NCBI GenBank assembly: GCA_032690845.1
Contig: CM064426.1
Location: 71,536,403-71,600,402, forward strand
Direction: 5' to 3'
Source of the DNA: Eleusine coracana subsp. coracana
Lineage: Eukaryota; Streptophyta; Magnoliopsida; Poales; Poaceae
DNA length: 64,000 nucleotides
The position numbers and the translations under genes were made by a program. Under the pieces are notes generated by a model. The model saw only the letters and a list, made by a program, of their open reading frames with translations, was not told the DNA's origin and made no database searches. This document shows positions 34,256-45,900 of this stretch, one piece after another. The stretch's first letter is position 1, and each line of letters opens with the position of its first letter.

Positions 34256-34455
34256 AGTCTTATGACTGGAACGACGTCGCGGTGGTAGTAGTGGCCAGCG
34301 ATGGTGGGTAGGTGGAGCGGGCGCGGTGGAGGCTTGTAAATGTTGCTCAAGCAGGTCGCCATAGCTTTCAGATGAACGCCGCGCGTGTGGGGAGTCGAGG
34401 CAGAGGAGGATCAGATCGAGCAGGTCGTCCAGGGTTTTATATATGATTAAATAAA

Positions 34456-35235
34456 AAATGTTGCTCAAGCCCACCTAAAGTTTTCGATGAAAGAAACACC
34501 ACATAATTTGTTACGCAACAAAAATTTTTCGGCTGGCTCGTGCTCTGGGTTCTTTGCTTGTGTTGGCGTTGCTCCGAGGTGCTGAGTGCTGACCATGCCA
34601 AACCCAGCTAAGCAGATACGAGCCCAGCATGTATGGCCGTGCATCTTCGATACGGGGAAGGCATTTTTTGGTGTGAAAATAATGGGGAAGCAATTTAGTT
34701 GCTCATAAGTCGCAATGCTTTTAGCTTTCGAAACACAGTGACATCGCAGCAAAGCAGTTTTCTTTCTCCAGGTTTAGATAGGATACATGTGTGGAAGTGG
34801 AACCTCAGAAGTGAATGAAGAAAGCCAACGTGACAAAACACTCGTATATAACTCGTAAAGCCACCAGTGTTAACGAAGTACATGCACTTGTAACCATGAA
34901 AACTCTTGTACAAGGTGATAGAAAGATGAGCTGATGCTCAATAATAATAGTATAATACTGAGCGTCAATGAACTTAAAATTTTCGCTCCTCATCTAGTAC
35001 ATCCTATTTGGATGTATGATAGTAAATGATTTTTTTTGCTGTATTTATGGAATAAATAAATAAATAAATAAATGGATTTCTCTTAGCCGTCCATCCCAGA
35101 GACAAACGCATCACATCAGGAATTCCGCGGATGGAAATGTGCGATCGTTAGTATGCGGTCACGCAGTTTTTAGTAGTCAACGGGTCATCAGGAACCGCCC
35201 GGCCGCCGTTCACTAATTAGGGATTTAGAATAACC
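34456..35235. other. Upstream region of F-box gene E
   Basis: It contains the inverted copy (34551-34640) of the flank of gene C. The rest is AT-rich with a (AATA)n-like run at 35049-35071. The duplicated flank is about 600 bases from gene E but about 170 from gene C, so extra DNA was gained here or lost there. Confidence 0.5.
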
Positions 35236-36499
35236 ATGGAGCGAGAGCGGCGGCGCCGACGCAAAACCAAGAAGGCAGTAGCGGCGGCAGAGGTGCCACC
35301 ATCGACGACGAGCGTGCATGACATCCCTGACGACCTGCTGAGGCTGATCCTCCTCTGCCTCGCCTCCCCGCTCTGGCTCATCCGTGCGGCGGCCACCTGC
35401 AAGCGATGGCGCGGCGTCATCGCCGCCGCCGACGAGGGCAGCGCCTTCCTCCGCGAAGCCCGGTCGCTCCATCCCCCAACCATCATCGGCCACTACCACG
35501 ATCAAACTTTCCCCTACCGTACGATATGTTTTGTGCGCTCGTCGCCTCCGGCACCCATCGATGGCAGCCGCTTCTCCCTAGATTTCCTCCCCTTTCCAAT
35601 CGCCGTCGACGACGGCAAGACCTCAGGCTGGGAGATCGTCGACTGCCACGGCGGCCTCGTCCTCCTCCGCAACGATTACGCCTTCCGGCAGTCAGCCCTC
35701 ATCGTCTGCGACCCGTTGACACGACGGTACCAGGGGATCCGGGGGCCACCGGATTACACGGAGGAGACTGGAGAGTTCCTTTGCGTGTATCTCCTCGACG
35801 GGGAAGACGGCACCATCTCCATCTCTAATTTCAGATTGTTCGGCAGATTCTGGGATGGTGCTCGCAGGGGCTGCATGTTCTCCACGCGAGGGCTGGCGCT
35901 TATTGTGGGCATCCGAAGATGACCTTGACAGAGATGTCATGGCGCACTGCATCGGCCGGGTCGACGGATCACTCTACCTAGGGATGGAATGTGGCATCGT
36001 CATAGTTCTTGACAACACGAGCTTGGAGTTTTTCCAGGTTGATTTGCCCAGTGGCATCCACATGTCAGAAGATTTGGGATATCATTCCACCTACAATGTC
36101 GTCCATGGCGTCGCCGGTGATTCCGAACCACGGTCGAGGCCACGTATCATTCACGTGTACCTCGACGAGCTCGAGGTCTTTAGACGAGTCTTTGACAGCG
36201 GCGAGTGGGTTTTGGAGCACAGCATCCGCCGGCTCTCCGAGGTGACCCGCGGGCTGCCAGGGTACCCAAGAGAGAAGGCATTCGACTGGGAAGCGCGGGT
36301 TTTCGATGATGGTATTGGGTTTGTTGTTGTGTCGGTATGGGACCCTAATAATAGGAAGTGGCTCTTTTCTGTGGATATGGAGACCATGGAGCTAAAAGTG
36401 GTGCCAGAATCGGACTACCGTAACACAAGGGGTACTTGGTCCTACACTTTGTCGTGGTCGCCATTCATCCGTGCATCTCCAAGGGTTAAACTTATTTAA
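35236..36499 (+). pseudogene. F-box gene E, almost complete but with one frameshift
   Basis: From ATG 35236 the first frame encodes a basic head, the F-box (DIPDDLLRLILLCLASPLWL, AATCKRWRGV), DCHGGLVLLRND, VCDPLTRRYQGI and GEDGTISISNFRLFGRF. At about 35886 it leaves the family sequence just after CMFST and stops at 35922. The other frame resumes at EGWRLLWASEDDLDRD and runs without a stop through GRVDGSLYLGMECG, IIHVYLDELEVFRRV, EWVLEHSIRRLSE and SFIRASPRVKLI-like ends to 36499. Gene C reads FSTADAGGWRF at this point, so a small deletion is the likely cause. Joined, it would be about 420 residues. An expressed short F-box protein from the first frame is possible but unproven. Confidence 0.85.
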
Positions 36500-37001
36500 A
36501 TTTCTAGTATTTTAAATGCTTGTATTGAATTATGTCATCATCATCTTCAGTAATTTTGATTGTGCCAGCCTGGACAACGTATGCATGGCTCTCGTTGTGC
36601 TTTATTACCTTTGTTGTAGCTAAAACAATTGCAATTTTCACAAAGTAATATTCTAGTCTACGTGTATGCCACTGAAGTTTCATTCGTCGAATGCCCTTGA
36701 TAATAAAAAGTGTCACATGTCAAATGCATGTCCTAGAACGCAGAATCCACCGCACGCTTTCAAGGTACTCCGTGAAACCATTTGGCGACTCGGAGACGCA
36801 AGTTTTCACTAGGACCACGGCCAGGTTTGTCGTGCTGTTAGCGTGGGACTCCTGACAGAAGGAGGCTGCGGCTCTTCTCCATCAACTTATTGGAAACGAT
36901 GGAGCACTGTTAGCGAGGTGGATTAGGGCTATAATAATCCTTCGGCAATAGCAGGGTAGCAGCATTGACAGCCATCCTACGTTAAGGCAGGGCAACGACA
37001 A
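36500..37001. other. 3' flank of gene E, no gene seen
   Basis: The first 100 bases (ATTTCTAGTATTTTAAATGCTTGTATTGAA) match, inverted, the 3' flank of gene C (21120-21177), again supporting inverted duplication of C and E. The remainder has no recognisable frame. Confidence 0.5.
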
Positions 37002-37275
37002 TGTTAAGCTACTATGCACCACCCAGTTGCACCCAAAAGCCTAAGCTGATGGGGAATGATGGGCAATTCACTTATGGTTCAATACTCCCCCTCATGTGCA
37101 GCTCTCTCGGCGCGCAAACGTGAAAATAGGAGCGACACAGCGAAAAATGCGATCGCCAGGATTTGAACTCAAGACCTCTGGCTCTGATACCATATTAAGC
37201 TATTATGCATCAACTAGTTGCACCTAAAAGCTTAAACTGATGGGAAAGGGTGGGTAATTCACTTATTGTTCAATA
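37002..37275 (-). mobile_element. SMART-type miniature LTR retrotransposon
   Basis: Two 83-base LTRs (37002-37084 and 37193-37275) flank about 108 bases. On the minus strand the inner start is TGGTATCAGAGCCAGAGG, a full tRNA-Met primer site, and the inner end is GAGGGGGAG, a polypurine tract. GACAA occurs on both sides (36997-37001 and 37276-37280). With 274 bases in total and no coding capacity, it fits the SMART elements described from grasses, which depend on other elements for copying. Confidence 0.9.
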
Positions 37276-37916
37276 GACAACAATCTTCCTAATTTGCATC
37301 TATATTTGGGTCATGATGGAGAGAAACAAGAAAAAAAAGGAATGGTATGAGGACCATGAGATAGAAAAAGGAAATTCACATGATATGGAGAATGTTGTTG
37401 GCTAAAGAATGAATGGGAGCAGGGGCTCCAACTGCAATGGAGTGCTTGCTCCACAACACAGCGCGTAAAGGAAGAGTTCTGCACACTTTGTCATGAGTAG
37501 TGTTTAGTACACATGCTTTACACTGTGTTGTGTGTCATGCACACATAATGCACTATGCACGCATAATGTACTGCTATTTTGTATGATGTCTCATTTTATT
37601 ACAAAGAGTTGTTGTTTTTCATGTAGATCATGTGTTCCCCAAGTTCCACCCGTGAGTGTCACATTGTTATGCATGATGAATAAGTTGCTTAAGTGTTTTC
37701 TAGGGTTAAGCCCATACAAATGTTAGCTGCAGAATACGTATCTAGAGCAGTACAAAGATGGAGTGCTCTAATCTATGGACCTTATTAGGACTTTCTGAGA
37801 ATCCCCTGTAGCTATCGTAGCATATGTACCCGGTACCCCTTTGGCTAAGCAGCGAGTTCGAGACCCCACATGACATGGGTTTAATCAGGCTGCAACACCT
37901 TCACAAAAAATGCTCC
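37276..37916. other. Intergenic, no gene seen
   Basis: Short frames only. A region near 37520-37590 repeats CATGCACACATAATG-type units. Sequence near 37840-37880 (GCGAGTTCGAGACCCCACATG) resembles retroelement leader DNA but cannot be placed. Confidence 0.35.
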
Positions 37917-38115
37917 TTGATCAAATGTCTTAGTGGGAACACCTTTGGTGATTTCTCATCATTGTTTAAGGAGTTAATTTTCTTAGAGATGGTGTAATCT
38001 TAGAGGGCAGGTTCAACTAGCAACTTCTTTGTAACCATATATCAGAGTAGTCCATAACATTATCAGAAAATTTTGTACCTTATATATTTTTCATGGATTC
38101 ATATCACCAAACATC
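37917..38115 (-). pseudogene. Stray copy of a SET-gene exon/intron junction
   Basis: Blocks such as ACACCTTTG-TGAT, TCTTAGAGGGCAG-TTCAACT, GCAAC-TCT-TGTAACCATA and TTCATGGATTCATA appear in the same order as at 9444-9640, covering part of the exon 9473-9754 and the adjoining intron. The protein frame is destroyed. Since intron sequence is included, it was copied as DNA, not through mRNA. Confidence 0.7.
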
Positions 38116-38582
38116 TCATAATACATCAACAAGAAAAGTGTGTGTCCCACATATGCTGTCAAACCACAATTTGTTACCAAAACACATGCGCGCGCACACA
38201 CTCGCATGCTCACAAACATTGATATGTAGGAATCTATGTTTGCTACCTCCTTTTGAGATTACATATGATCAAAGATCGACAGTTCATGTGAGAGCCCCAA
38301 TCCAAAAAGAATTCTGCCCAAGCAAGTATATCCTAGCTGGCTACTATAGCAGTTACTATAGCTATGGGAAAAAAGATAGTTCCCTTATCGCTAGTTTAAT
38401 TAGAGCAGGATCAACTTTAAAACTTGACCAGAAAATACAATAACAACTTGAGAATTATTTTATGTGAAGCGATGATGAAAACACAAAGTTATTATATGAC
38501 TATATGAGGTGGTATTGAAAGTACGAATGGTTCTGGAACTGTATTTATGTACGTAGTTTCTCCATCTCGGTCTTATATCAAG
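38116..38582. other. No gene seen; possibly more decayed SET-gene or CACTA sequence
   Basis: The first part may extend the similarity to the SET-gene exon; the last part precedes a CACTA transposase remnant. No frame has a domain. Confidence 0.3.
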
Positions 38583-38842
38583 GAAGACAAGGGTCTTTTC
38601 ATATAGACTTAACTGGAGCAATAGAAATGGAAGTAGATGATGATGATGAAAGGGTTGATGACGAGGATGCTGCAGATGAGGTTGACAATGCCCAGGACTT
38701 ACTACTACTTGAGCGATTACAATTAGGGTTTGATGAGGACATTCCTCCGGCGGAGCATGTGCCTGATTGTGATCTTGACTTGTATGATAGTGATGATGAG
38801 ACAAACGATCCAACTATTCCTGATCACGATGATTATTTCTAA
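38583..38842 (+). pseudogene. C-terminal exon of a CACTA TNP2-like transposase
   Basis: After an AG acceptor the frame gives HIDLTGAIEMEVDDDDE and a very acidic tail ending TIPDHDDYF and a stop at 38842. Such acidic tails close the large transposase (TNPD/TNP2) of plant CACTA elements, and its position directly before the second CACTA ORF fits. The catalytic bulk of the protein is absent upstream. Confidence 0.45.
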
Positions 38843-39010
38843 TACATGTAAGATGTAGCTAATTCATAAATATTTGTAATATCATGTTAATTTCGAATAA
38901 TGTCTTCTTTACATGTGCTGATAATTTTACTGTTTCTATTTGTAGGTGAACAAACAAAGATGGTGGGCAGCGGAGTTGCGTGAAAATGCGCGTCGGTTTG
39001 GAGAAGAGTA

Positions 39011-41238
39011 ATGGCAAGGAACGATCAACTGTTGGGGTCTAGTCGAGGCCAGGGTCGGGGGAAGGGTGGTCCCACGGGTCGAAGGACGGCTAGCAGCGGG
39101 GGTCGGAGGACTAGATCTACAGCTCTACCTACCCCTGAGGAGTCAGAGGCGGAGCAGGAGCAGCAGGCGGAGCAAGAGTCAGAGGAGGAGTCAGAGGAGG
39201 AGGAGCAGCAGGAGGAGAAGGAGGAGGAGCAGGACGACGACGAGGAGGAGGAGGCCGTGGACGAGGAGGAGCAGGAGCAAGAGGAGGAGGCGGTACCTCC
39301 TACCTGGCTGCGAGGTCCCACACGACTCCCTGACTGGCCGATACCTTTTGCAGCACGACCGGTGATTACACCTGTACTGCCAAAGTAAGTAACTTGTCAC
39401 TACTCTTCCATTTTGCAACTTTAAATTGATAATCGAAACTAATATTCTATTTAACTTTTTTCAGGGATTGGAAATTCGTCACCAGCACATCGACTAACCC
39501 ACGAAGGGTCAACGGCATCCTGGGTACTTTGTGTAGAGAGCACTTCCCAGGCCAGGTCCACATTGGCAACAAGTAAGAGCCAGTGTATACGTGGGACCAC
39601 TACCGCGCCGCTCCCGATCAATTGGACCCATTAAGCAGATGCTTCACCAACAAGGCGGAACGAGTGCTGGCAGAGCTGTGGGTAAGATATTCTTGCACTA
39701 CACTACTGAATTCATTGCATTTTCATTGTATAATTATATAATAATGACGTAATGCATCATGTTTACATGTAGGACTTCTTCACGTGTGAGCCAGGAAAAG
39801 AGGATATAGCTAGGACGGTGGCTAACAACCGTTGTCGTAAGCTCGTGAAGGACATGCACTACGAGGCACAGGTTCAGTGTGTTGTAAACTACTATGCCAC
39901 GCACATTCGACAAAAAATCAAAAAAGAAGAAGCAAGAACTTTGAGGCTTACACCACAACAATACATGCAGGTAAATTGACATTTATTCTGTTATTCAGTG
40001 CATCTCTTCATTCTATCCTCTTACATGCCACTAACTTGATCACGTGTAGGTGCCAGCGTGGTGGTGTCGTAACAATGAACAATGCTGGGAACGAATAGTG
40101 AACAGATGGTTCACACCTGAGTGGGACGAGTTGCACACCGCTGGTAGAGAACGGCGTGCGCTAATGCCTGGTCCATCACACCACCAAGGCAGTCTTAGCA
40201 ACGAGGAGTACAGAGCTCGATGGGTATGCAGCTTCATTTATTTGTTCAAATGCTCCATTCTGTAAAAAATGTGATTAATTTGTTCTTCTTTTGCAGTCCC
40301 AGTCGCATGAAGGTGCGGAGTGCCCTGAGTTTATTGGATGGGCTATGTCCCACAAGGCCAAGTCTTCTCAGGCCACCTACGACCCAAACGACCCGCCCTC
40401 AGCGTACAACAATTCCTCCGTGTACTCTTGTATCACTGCGTACACCGAGGTGGGAAAGCAGCTCCACGGCCCAGATTGGGATCCGGCAGCCCACCCTCTT
40501 GATGCCGAGGTGATCATGAGGGTGGGGGAGGAAAGAAGCATGGCCGGTTGATTATCGGCGACGGCACTGTGGACACGACGAACACTCCCACCCTCTCCCA
40601 GATTCGAGCTAGGGACACGTCGAGTAGTGGCTCGACCATACGCCCATGTCAAACAGTGGCACAGATGTAAGTGCAACAACTTGAGGTTATTTCTCTCTCA
40701 TACATCAATCATTAAATAACTAAACACGTATTTGATTTACATTGTAACATTGGGATGAAAATTGCATTATAGGCTCAGCTGGCCGAAGAGAGAAGGCAGC
40801 GGCAGGAGGAGGCGATGAGGCAACGGGCGAATGTGGCCAACCTGTATGCTTACATTCAAAGCATGCATGCTCAATTGGGAGGAGCACTACCACCGCCTCC
40901 GATTTTGTCACATCCAGCTCCAATAACTCCTCAGGTAATCTACTACATAACCTTGTTCATTTATTTCAAGTATTAGAGATTTAGAGATGATTTAGAAACT
41001 TACAATAATTTAGAGACTTAGAATGATTTAGAGACTTAGACATTCATTTAGAAACTTGTAGTCTTACAATTATTTTATATTACATTCACTGAGAGGCATT
41101 AACTTTCTACAAAATCAATCGGCGGCATCAAATACATCAGACGTGTCAGCGGGCATGTCACCGACATTCCCCCCACAGCAGTTGTTCCCGTCTGTGCCAC
41201 AGCTCAACCCCTCTACGCCGCCTTTCGACGCACCTTAG
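39011..41238 (+). pseudogene. CACTA TnpA-like protein gene (Transposase_24 type), seven exons, broken
   Basis: Exons with GT/AG borders are about 39011-39384, 39475-39681, 39773-39970, 40050-40223, 40297-40666, 40773-40934 and a last one ending at the stop 41238. The first exon encodes a basic head and a long Glu/Asp/Gln run (39150-39290), then PDWPIPFAARPVI. Later exons give WDHYRAAPDQLDPLSRCF, NRCRKLVKDMHYEAQVQ, EQCWERIVNRWFTPEWDEL, YNNSSVYSCITAYTEVGKQL and, after a frameshift near 40545, GDGTVDTTNTPTLSQIRARD. The last block is a hallmark of plant En/Spm-type DNA-binding transposition proteins. An in-frame TAA lies near 39575 and the last intron lacks a clear acceptor. Confidence 0.75.
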
Positions 41239-41487
41239 TGACTTTGTGTAATAAAAGATCGTACTACTTGTGTATGATGATGTTTGTGGATATCTTTCGG
41301 TTTTATGGTGATGTGCGTGATATATTGTGGTATGTGATGTGAAATATTATGGTATGTGATGTGATATATTATGATAATATGATGTGATATATTGTGGTAA
41401 TATGATATCATGTGATATATTTTTGTGCAGTATTTTTGATATTAAAACAGTCAAAAAACAAAAAAAAAACAGAAATACTTTGGCCAC

Positions 41488-41870
41488 TTTGCCGTGTGTC
41501 AGTATGGAGGCACACGACAAAGAGGCCGGATCTGCCAACCCGGGAACCCTCTTTACCGTGTGGTGAAGCTGGCACACGGCAAAGGTGTCTTAACTTTGCC
41601 GTGTGTCAGACCGTGGGGCACACGGCAAAGGGCTAAATTATTGTCGTGTGCCAGAACTTTAGGCACACGGCAACCCCCCCCCCCCCCCGGGTCGGCAGAT
41701 TCACAGCGTCGTTAACGGCCATGTTTACCGTGTGTCTTGTCGTTGGCCCGCGGCAAAAATGTTTGCCGTGTGTCCGACCCTCGACACACAGCAAATAGGT
41801 GTTCACCGTCAGTCTTGTTTGCCGTATGGCCTTTGCCGTGTGCTGCGCACGGCAAAGCCTTTATCGTGTG
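41488..41870. repeat. CACTA subterminal repeat cluster
   Basis: At least eight copies of TTTGCCGTGTGTC or its complement in both orientations, interrupted by a run of 16 Cs at 41674-41690. By analogy with En/Spm these are binding sites of the TnpA-like protein. Confidence 0.8.
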
Positions 41871-41873
41871 TAT

Positions 41874-42884
41874 TGTTAGAATTATATGGGCTTGGCCCAT
41901 TAATATTCACAATAATTCCTAGAAAATCTCAAAGGCCCATTCATGAGTGGTGGGAGTGCAAAGGTTTAGTACCACATTGCTAGTGGAGGTGGAGAGAGTC
42001 CAACTTATAAGGTTGGTTGCTCTAGCATCTCTTGCAAGTGTGTGGATGGGAGGAAGGAAGAACACACACGCGCGCTCGCTCGCCTCGCCTCGCCTCGCCG
42101 GGCCGAGCGGGGCGGGGCGTGGGCGTGGGCGATGGGTGCGGCCGCGCATCACCTGCGTGAATGGTCCGTCGAAATTCGGTCCCTTGCCTTGCGGGGGCAC
42201 GACTTCCTTTTGCACTTTCTTTTTGCTACGTATTCCATATATTTAATTATGGAAACCGACGTATTAATATGATAACCGACTCGGTTGCGGGACGCCCAAC
42301 CCTAGCGGTTCCTCCCTATAAATATGTACGGGTACCGCCGTAAATCATATCACGCAATCACCTAGGATTTTACCTCTCGCTACTGTTGCGCCGCCAAGTC
42401 TTCTCCATCCCGATTGTCGGCGTGCACCGGCGAACGGGAGAGCAGGTCTCCGAAACCGTCGTCCTCTGCGATCCTGCACCGGGAGAGGGCGAATAAGGTT
42501 TTTGGGAAGCGCTCTGCACGACTTCTCGATCGCTTCCTCTTCTTCATCAAGTTCATCGTCACGGCTCGTCTTCCTTGTCGTCAAGTCAGTCTCAGCCGCC
42601 GTCGCCAACAACATGACGGTGCTGCACGTCGTCGTCGCCTTCTCTACCCAGTCCAGAAGGAAACGTACGTACTCTCATCCGAAACTATGTCTTCCATACT
42701 AGCTTTCGTAGTCTGCTTGTCTATGATGGATGTTGCTAGTATGGTAGATGTTGTGCTTTTGTCTGGCTTTATAAACTTGTCTAGATCTTGCGTAGACTTG
42801 TCTAGTTTATTATGCAATCTGTTAATCATACTTATGATTTATGTCTGGATTAATACAAAACTAAAAGTGCTAATTTATCCAACA
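41874..42884 (+). repeat. 5' LTR of copia element 2
   Basis: 1,011 bases. A TATA-like CTATAAATA at 42318-42326 is placed well for the LTR promoter; the downstream part holds GC-rich leader sequence with CTTCTTCATC repeats. Confidence 0.95.
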
Positions 42885-42917
42885 ATCCAAAAACCTTATT
42901 GTAGGCACTTTAGTTTT

Positions 42918-45900
42918 ATGACTGGATTTGTCGATGCACTGAGGCCAGAGAAATTCACTGGCGTGCACTTCAAAAGATGGCAAGTGAAAGTCACTCTGTG
43001 GCTTACTGCCATGAATGTGTTCTGGGTGTCCACTGGTAAACCTGAAGGCGATCTCACTGCAGATCAGGAAAAGGCCTACAGTGAAGCCAACATAATATTC
43101 TTGGGCGCTGTTATTGGAGTTTTGGTAGATCGTCTTTAGGACATCTACATCCATCATACAGTTGCTAAGGATATGTGGGACACTCTGATCGCTGACTATG
43201 GTGGTTCAGATGCTGGCACTGAATTGTATGTCATTGAGCAGTACCATAATTTTAAGATGGTAGATGGCAAATCTGTCGTCGCGCAGGCTCATGAGATACA
43301 GTGCATAGTGAAGGAACTCGAATTGCTAAAGATCGTCGTACCTGAGAAGTTTGTGCCTGGGGGCATTATTGCCAAATTGCCTCCAACTTGGAGGGATTTT
43401 GCCACTACTCTTAAACACAAGAGGACGAACATATCTGTCTCAGATTTGATCGCGTCTTTTGATGTTGAGGAGAAAGCTCGTGAAAAGGATGGACGTTCTA
43501 AAGTCAATGAGGGAAACACTATAGCCAATATGGTGCATCAACCACAACAGTCTCATGGCAGTGGTGGTAAGGGCAAGGGCAGAACAATAAGCCTAAGCAG
43601 ACTACTACCTTCAAGAAGAAGAACAAGGAGAAGGGAGCATGCTTTGTTTGCGGTTCTAATGAGCATTGGGCAAAGAAGTGTCCAGAACGCAAAGGAAGGA
43701 AGCCTCCACAGCAGAAGTCTGCAAACATGGTGACCAGTGCTGGAGAAAATAGTGGGTATGGTAATTTATCATATGTTTTTTCTGCATTTCAATCTACTTG
43801 TTGGTGGCTTGATACTGGTGCTAATGTTCATGTTTGTGCTGATGCTTCTTTGTTTACTTCTTACCAGGTCGCCCGGGATTCCTCCGTCCTAATGGGGAAT
43901 GGGTCACATGCTTCTGTTCATGCTGTTGGCACGGTCGAGCTGAAGTTCACTTCAGGAAAGATTGTCCAATTGAAGAACGTACAGCATGTCCCTTCTATCA
44001 AGAAGAATCTCGTTAGTGGCTCTCTTTTGTGTAGGGATGGTCTTAAGGTAGTGCTAGAGTCGAATAAAGTTGTCGTGTCTAAGAGTGGACAATTTATTGA
44101 TAAAGGCTATGAGTGCGGATGCTTGTTCCGCTTTTCCCTTTCAGATTATTGCAATAAGTTTATGAACTATATTTGTGATGGTGTTAATGAGAGTGATGCT
44201 AGTGTTTGGCATTCACGTTTATGTCATCTAAATTTTGGTTCTATGTATCGACTGTCCAGCTTGAATTTAATTCTGAATTTTTCCATTATCAAAGGTTCTA
44301 AGTGCTCAAGTTGTGTGCAATCTAAACAACCTCGAAAGCCTCACAAGGCTGCAGAGGAGAGACACTTGGCACCACTAGAACTTATACATTTAGATTTTTG
44401 TGAAATGAATGGTATATTGACTGAGGGTGGAAAAAGATATTTCATGACTTTGATTGATGATGCGACTAGATATTGCTATGTTTATTTGTTAAAAACAAAA
44501 GATGAGGCTCTAAACTACTTTAAAATTTATAAGGCTGAAGTTGAAACTCAACTAGAGAAAAAGATCAAAAGAATTAGATCCGATCGTGGTGGCGAGTATT
44601 TTTCAAATGAGTTTGACTTATTCTGTGCGGAACATGGTTTGATACATGAGAGGACGTCTCCCTATTCGCCCCAATCAAACAGGATTACCGAAAGAAAGAA
44701 TCACACCTTAACTGACTTGGTTAATTCCATGTTAGACACGGCTGGATTATCTAAGGTATGGTGGGGGGAGGCTTTATTGACATCATGTCATGTCCTAAAT
44801 AGAGTTCCCATGAAGAATAAGGAGAAGACTCCATATGAGGAATGGATTGGTAAAAAGCCATCGCTCTCTTACTTACGCACATGGGGTTGTTTGGCCAAAG
44901 TTAACGTGCCAATTAATAAGAAGCGTAAGTTGGGACCTAAAACTGTGGATTGTATCTTTCTTGGATATGCTCATCATAGCATTGCCTATAGATTTTTAGT
45001 GTTTAAATTAGAGGTGCCTGATGTTCATGTTAATTCATTAATGGAGTCTCATGATGTTACTTTCTTTGAGAACATATTTCCTATGAAAGATTTACATAGC
45101 ATGTCTAGATTATCTTCTGATATGATTGTTGAAGCTACTCCTGAACCTAATGCATTTTCTGATCATGCTGAACAAACACTTGAACCAATTCATGAGAAGA
45201 TTGATAGTGAAGCTCCTAGGAGGAGCAAAAGACAAAGGACTGCAAAGTCTTTTGGTGATGATTTCACTGTTTATCTTGTGGATGACACTCCTAGAACTAT
45301 TTCAGAGGCATATGCATCTCCTGATGCAGATGATTGGAAAGAAGTTGTTCATAGTGAGATGGACTCTATTCTTTCTAATGGAACTTGGGAAGTTGTCGAC
45401 AGGTCATATGGTTGCAAACCTGTGGGTTGTAAATGGATGTTCAAGAAAAAGCTTAAGCCTGATGGTACTATTGACAAGTATAAGGCTCGACTTGTGGCTA
45501 AGGGTTATACTCTGAAAGAAGGCGAAGACTTCTTTGACACTTATTCACCTGTTGCTAGATTGACCACCATTCGTGTATTACTTGCTCTGGCTGCCTCACA
45601 TGGTCTTATCGTTCATCAGATGGACGTTAAGACAGCTTTTCTTAGTGGAGAGTTGGATGAAGAAATCTATATGGATCAGCTAGATGGATTTGTAATAAAG
45701 GGTCAAGAAGACAAGGTGTGTAAGTTGTTGAAGTCTTTGTATGGTCTGAAACAAGCTCCTAACCAGTGGTATGAGAAATTTGATTCAACACTTCTATCAG
45801 CAGGCTTTTCAGTCAATGAGGCTGATAAATGTGTATACTACCGCCATGGTGGGGGTCAGGGAGTTATACTATGCTTGTATGTTGATGACATACTCATCTT

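Larger units (their letters stand above)
24300..34450 (-). pseudogene. F-box gene D, scattered in pieces around a copia element and another insertion
   Basis: Read on the minus strand, in order: 34440-34262 gives LDDLLDLILLCLDSP and LPTIAGHYYHRDV; 33265-33180 gives EFVPSSWAIIV; 33080-32960 gives VADCHVGLVLLRYLHQP and DALTRQYLVL; 32880-32800 gives MFLLDAKDGDTSTLKF; 25000-24650 gives RFVWAS, SPAPHIVHVFGEELEVF; 24640-24530 gives HGLLELTQGLPGCP and GIGFDHHCV; 24530-24490 gives WWSFSVCLDTMEV; and 24360-24300 gives MKVMPESRTF and AYTLPWP. All match successive blocks of genes C and E. The full copia element 25310-32598 separates the middle from the end, and about 1 kb of unrelated GC-rich DNA starting with GAGCATCTCC separates the start from the middle. 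Confidence 0.75.

Noticed and set aside
39025..39321. Minus-strand Ser/Cys-rich frame
   Set aside because: It is the complement of the Glu-coding run of the CACTA TnpA-like exon.
41674..41690. Run of Cs as a structural element
   Set aside because: Homopolymer runs of this type also occur at 18412, 51721 and 61979 and are most simply slippage products or assembly-prone tracts.
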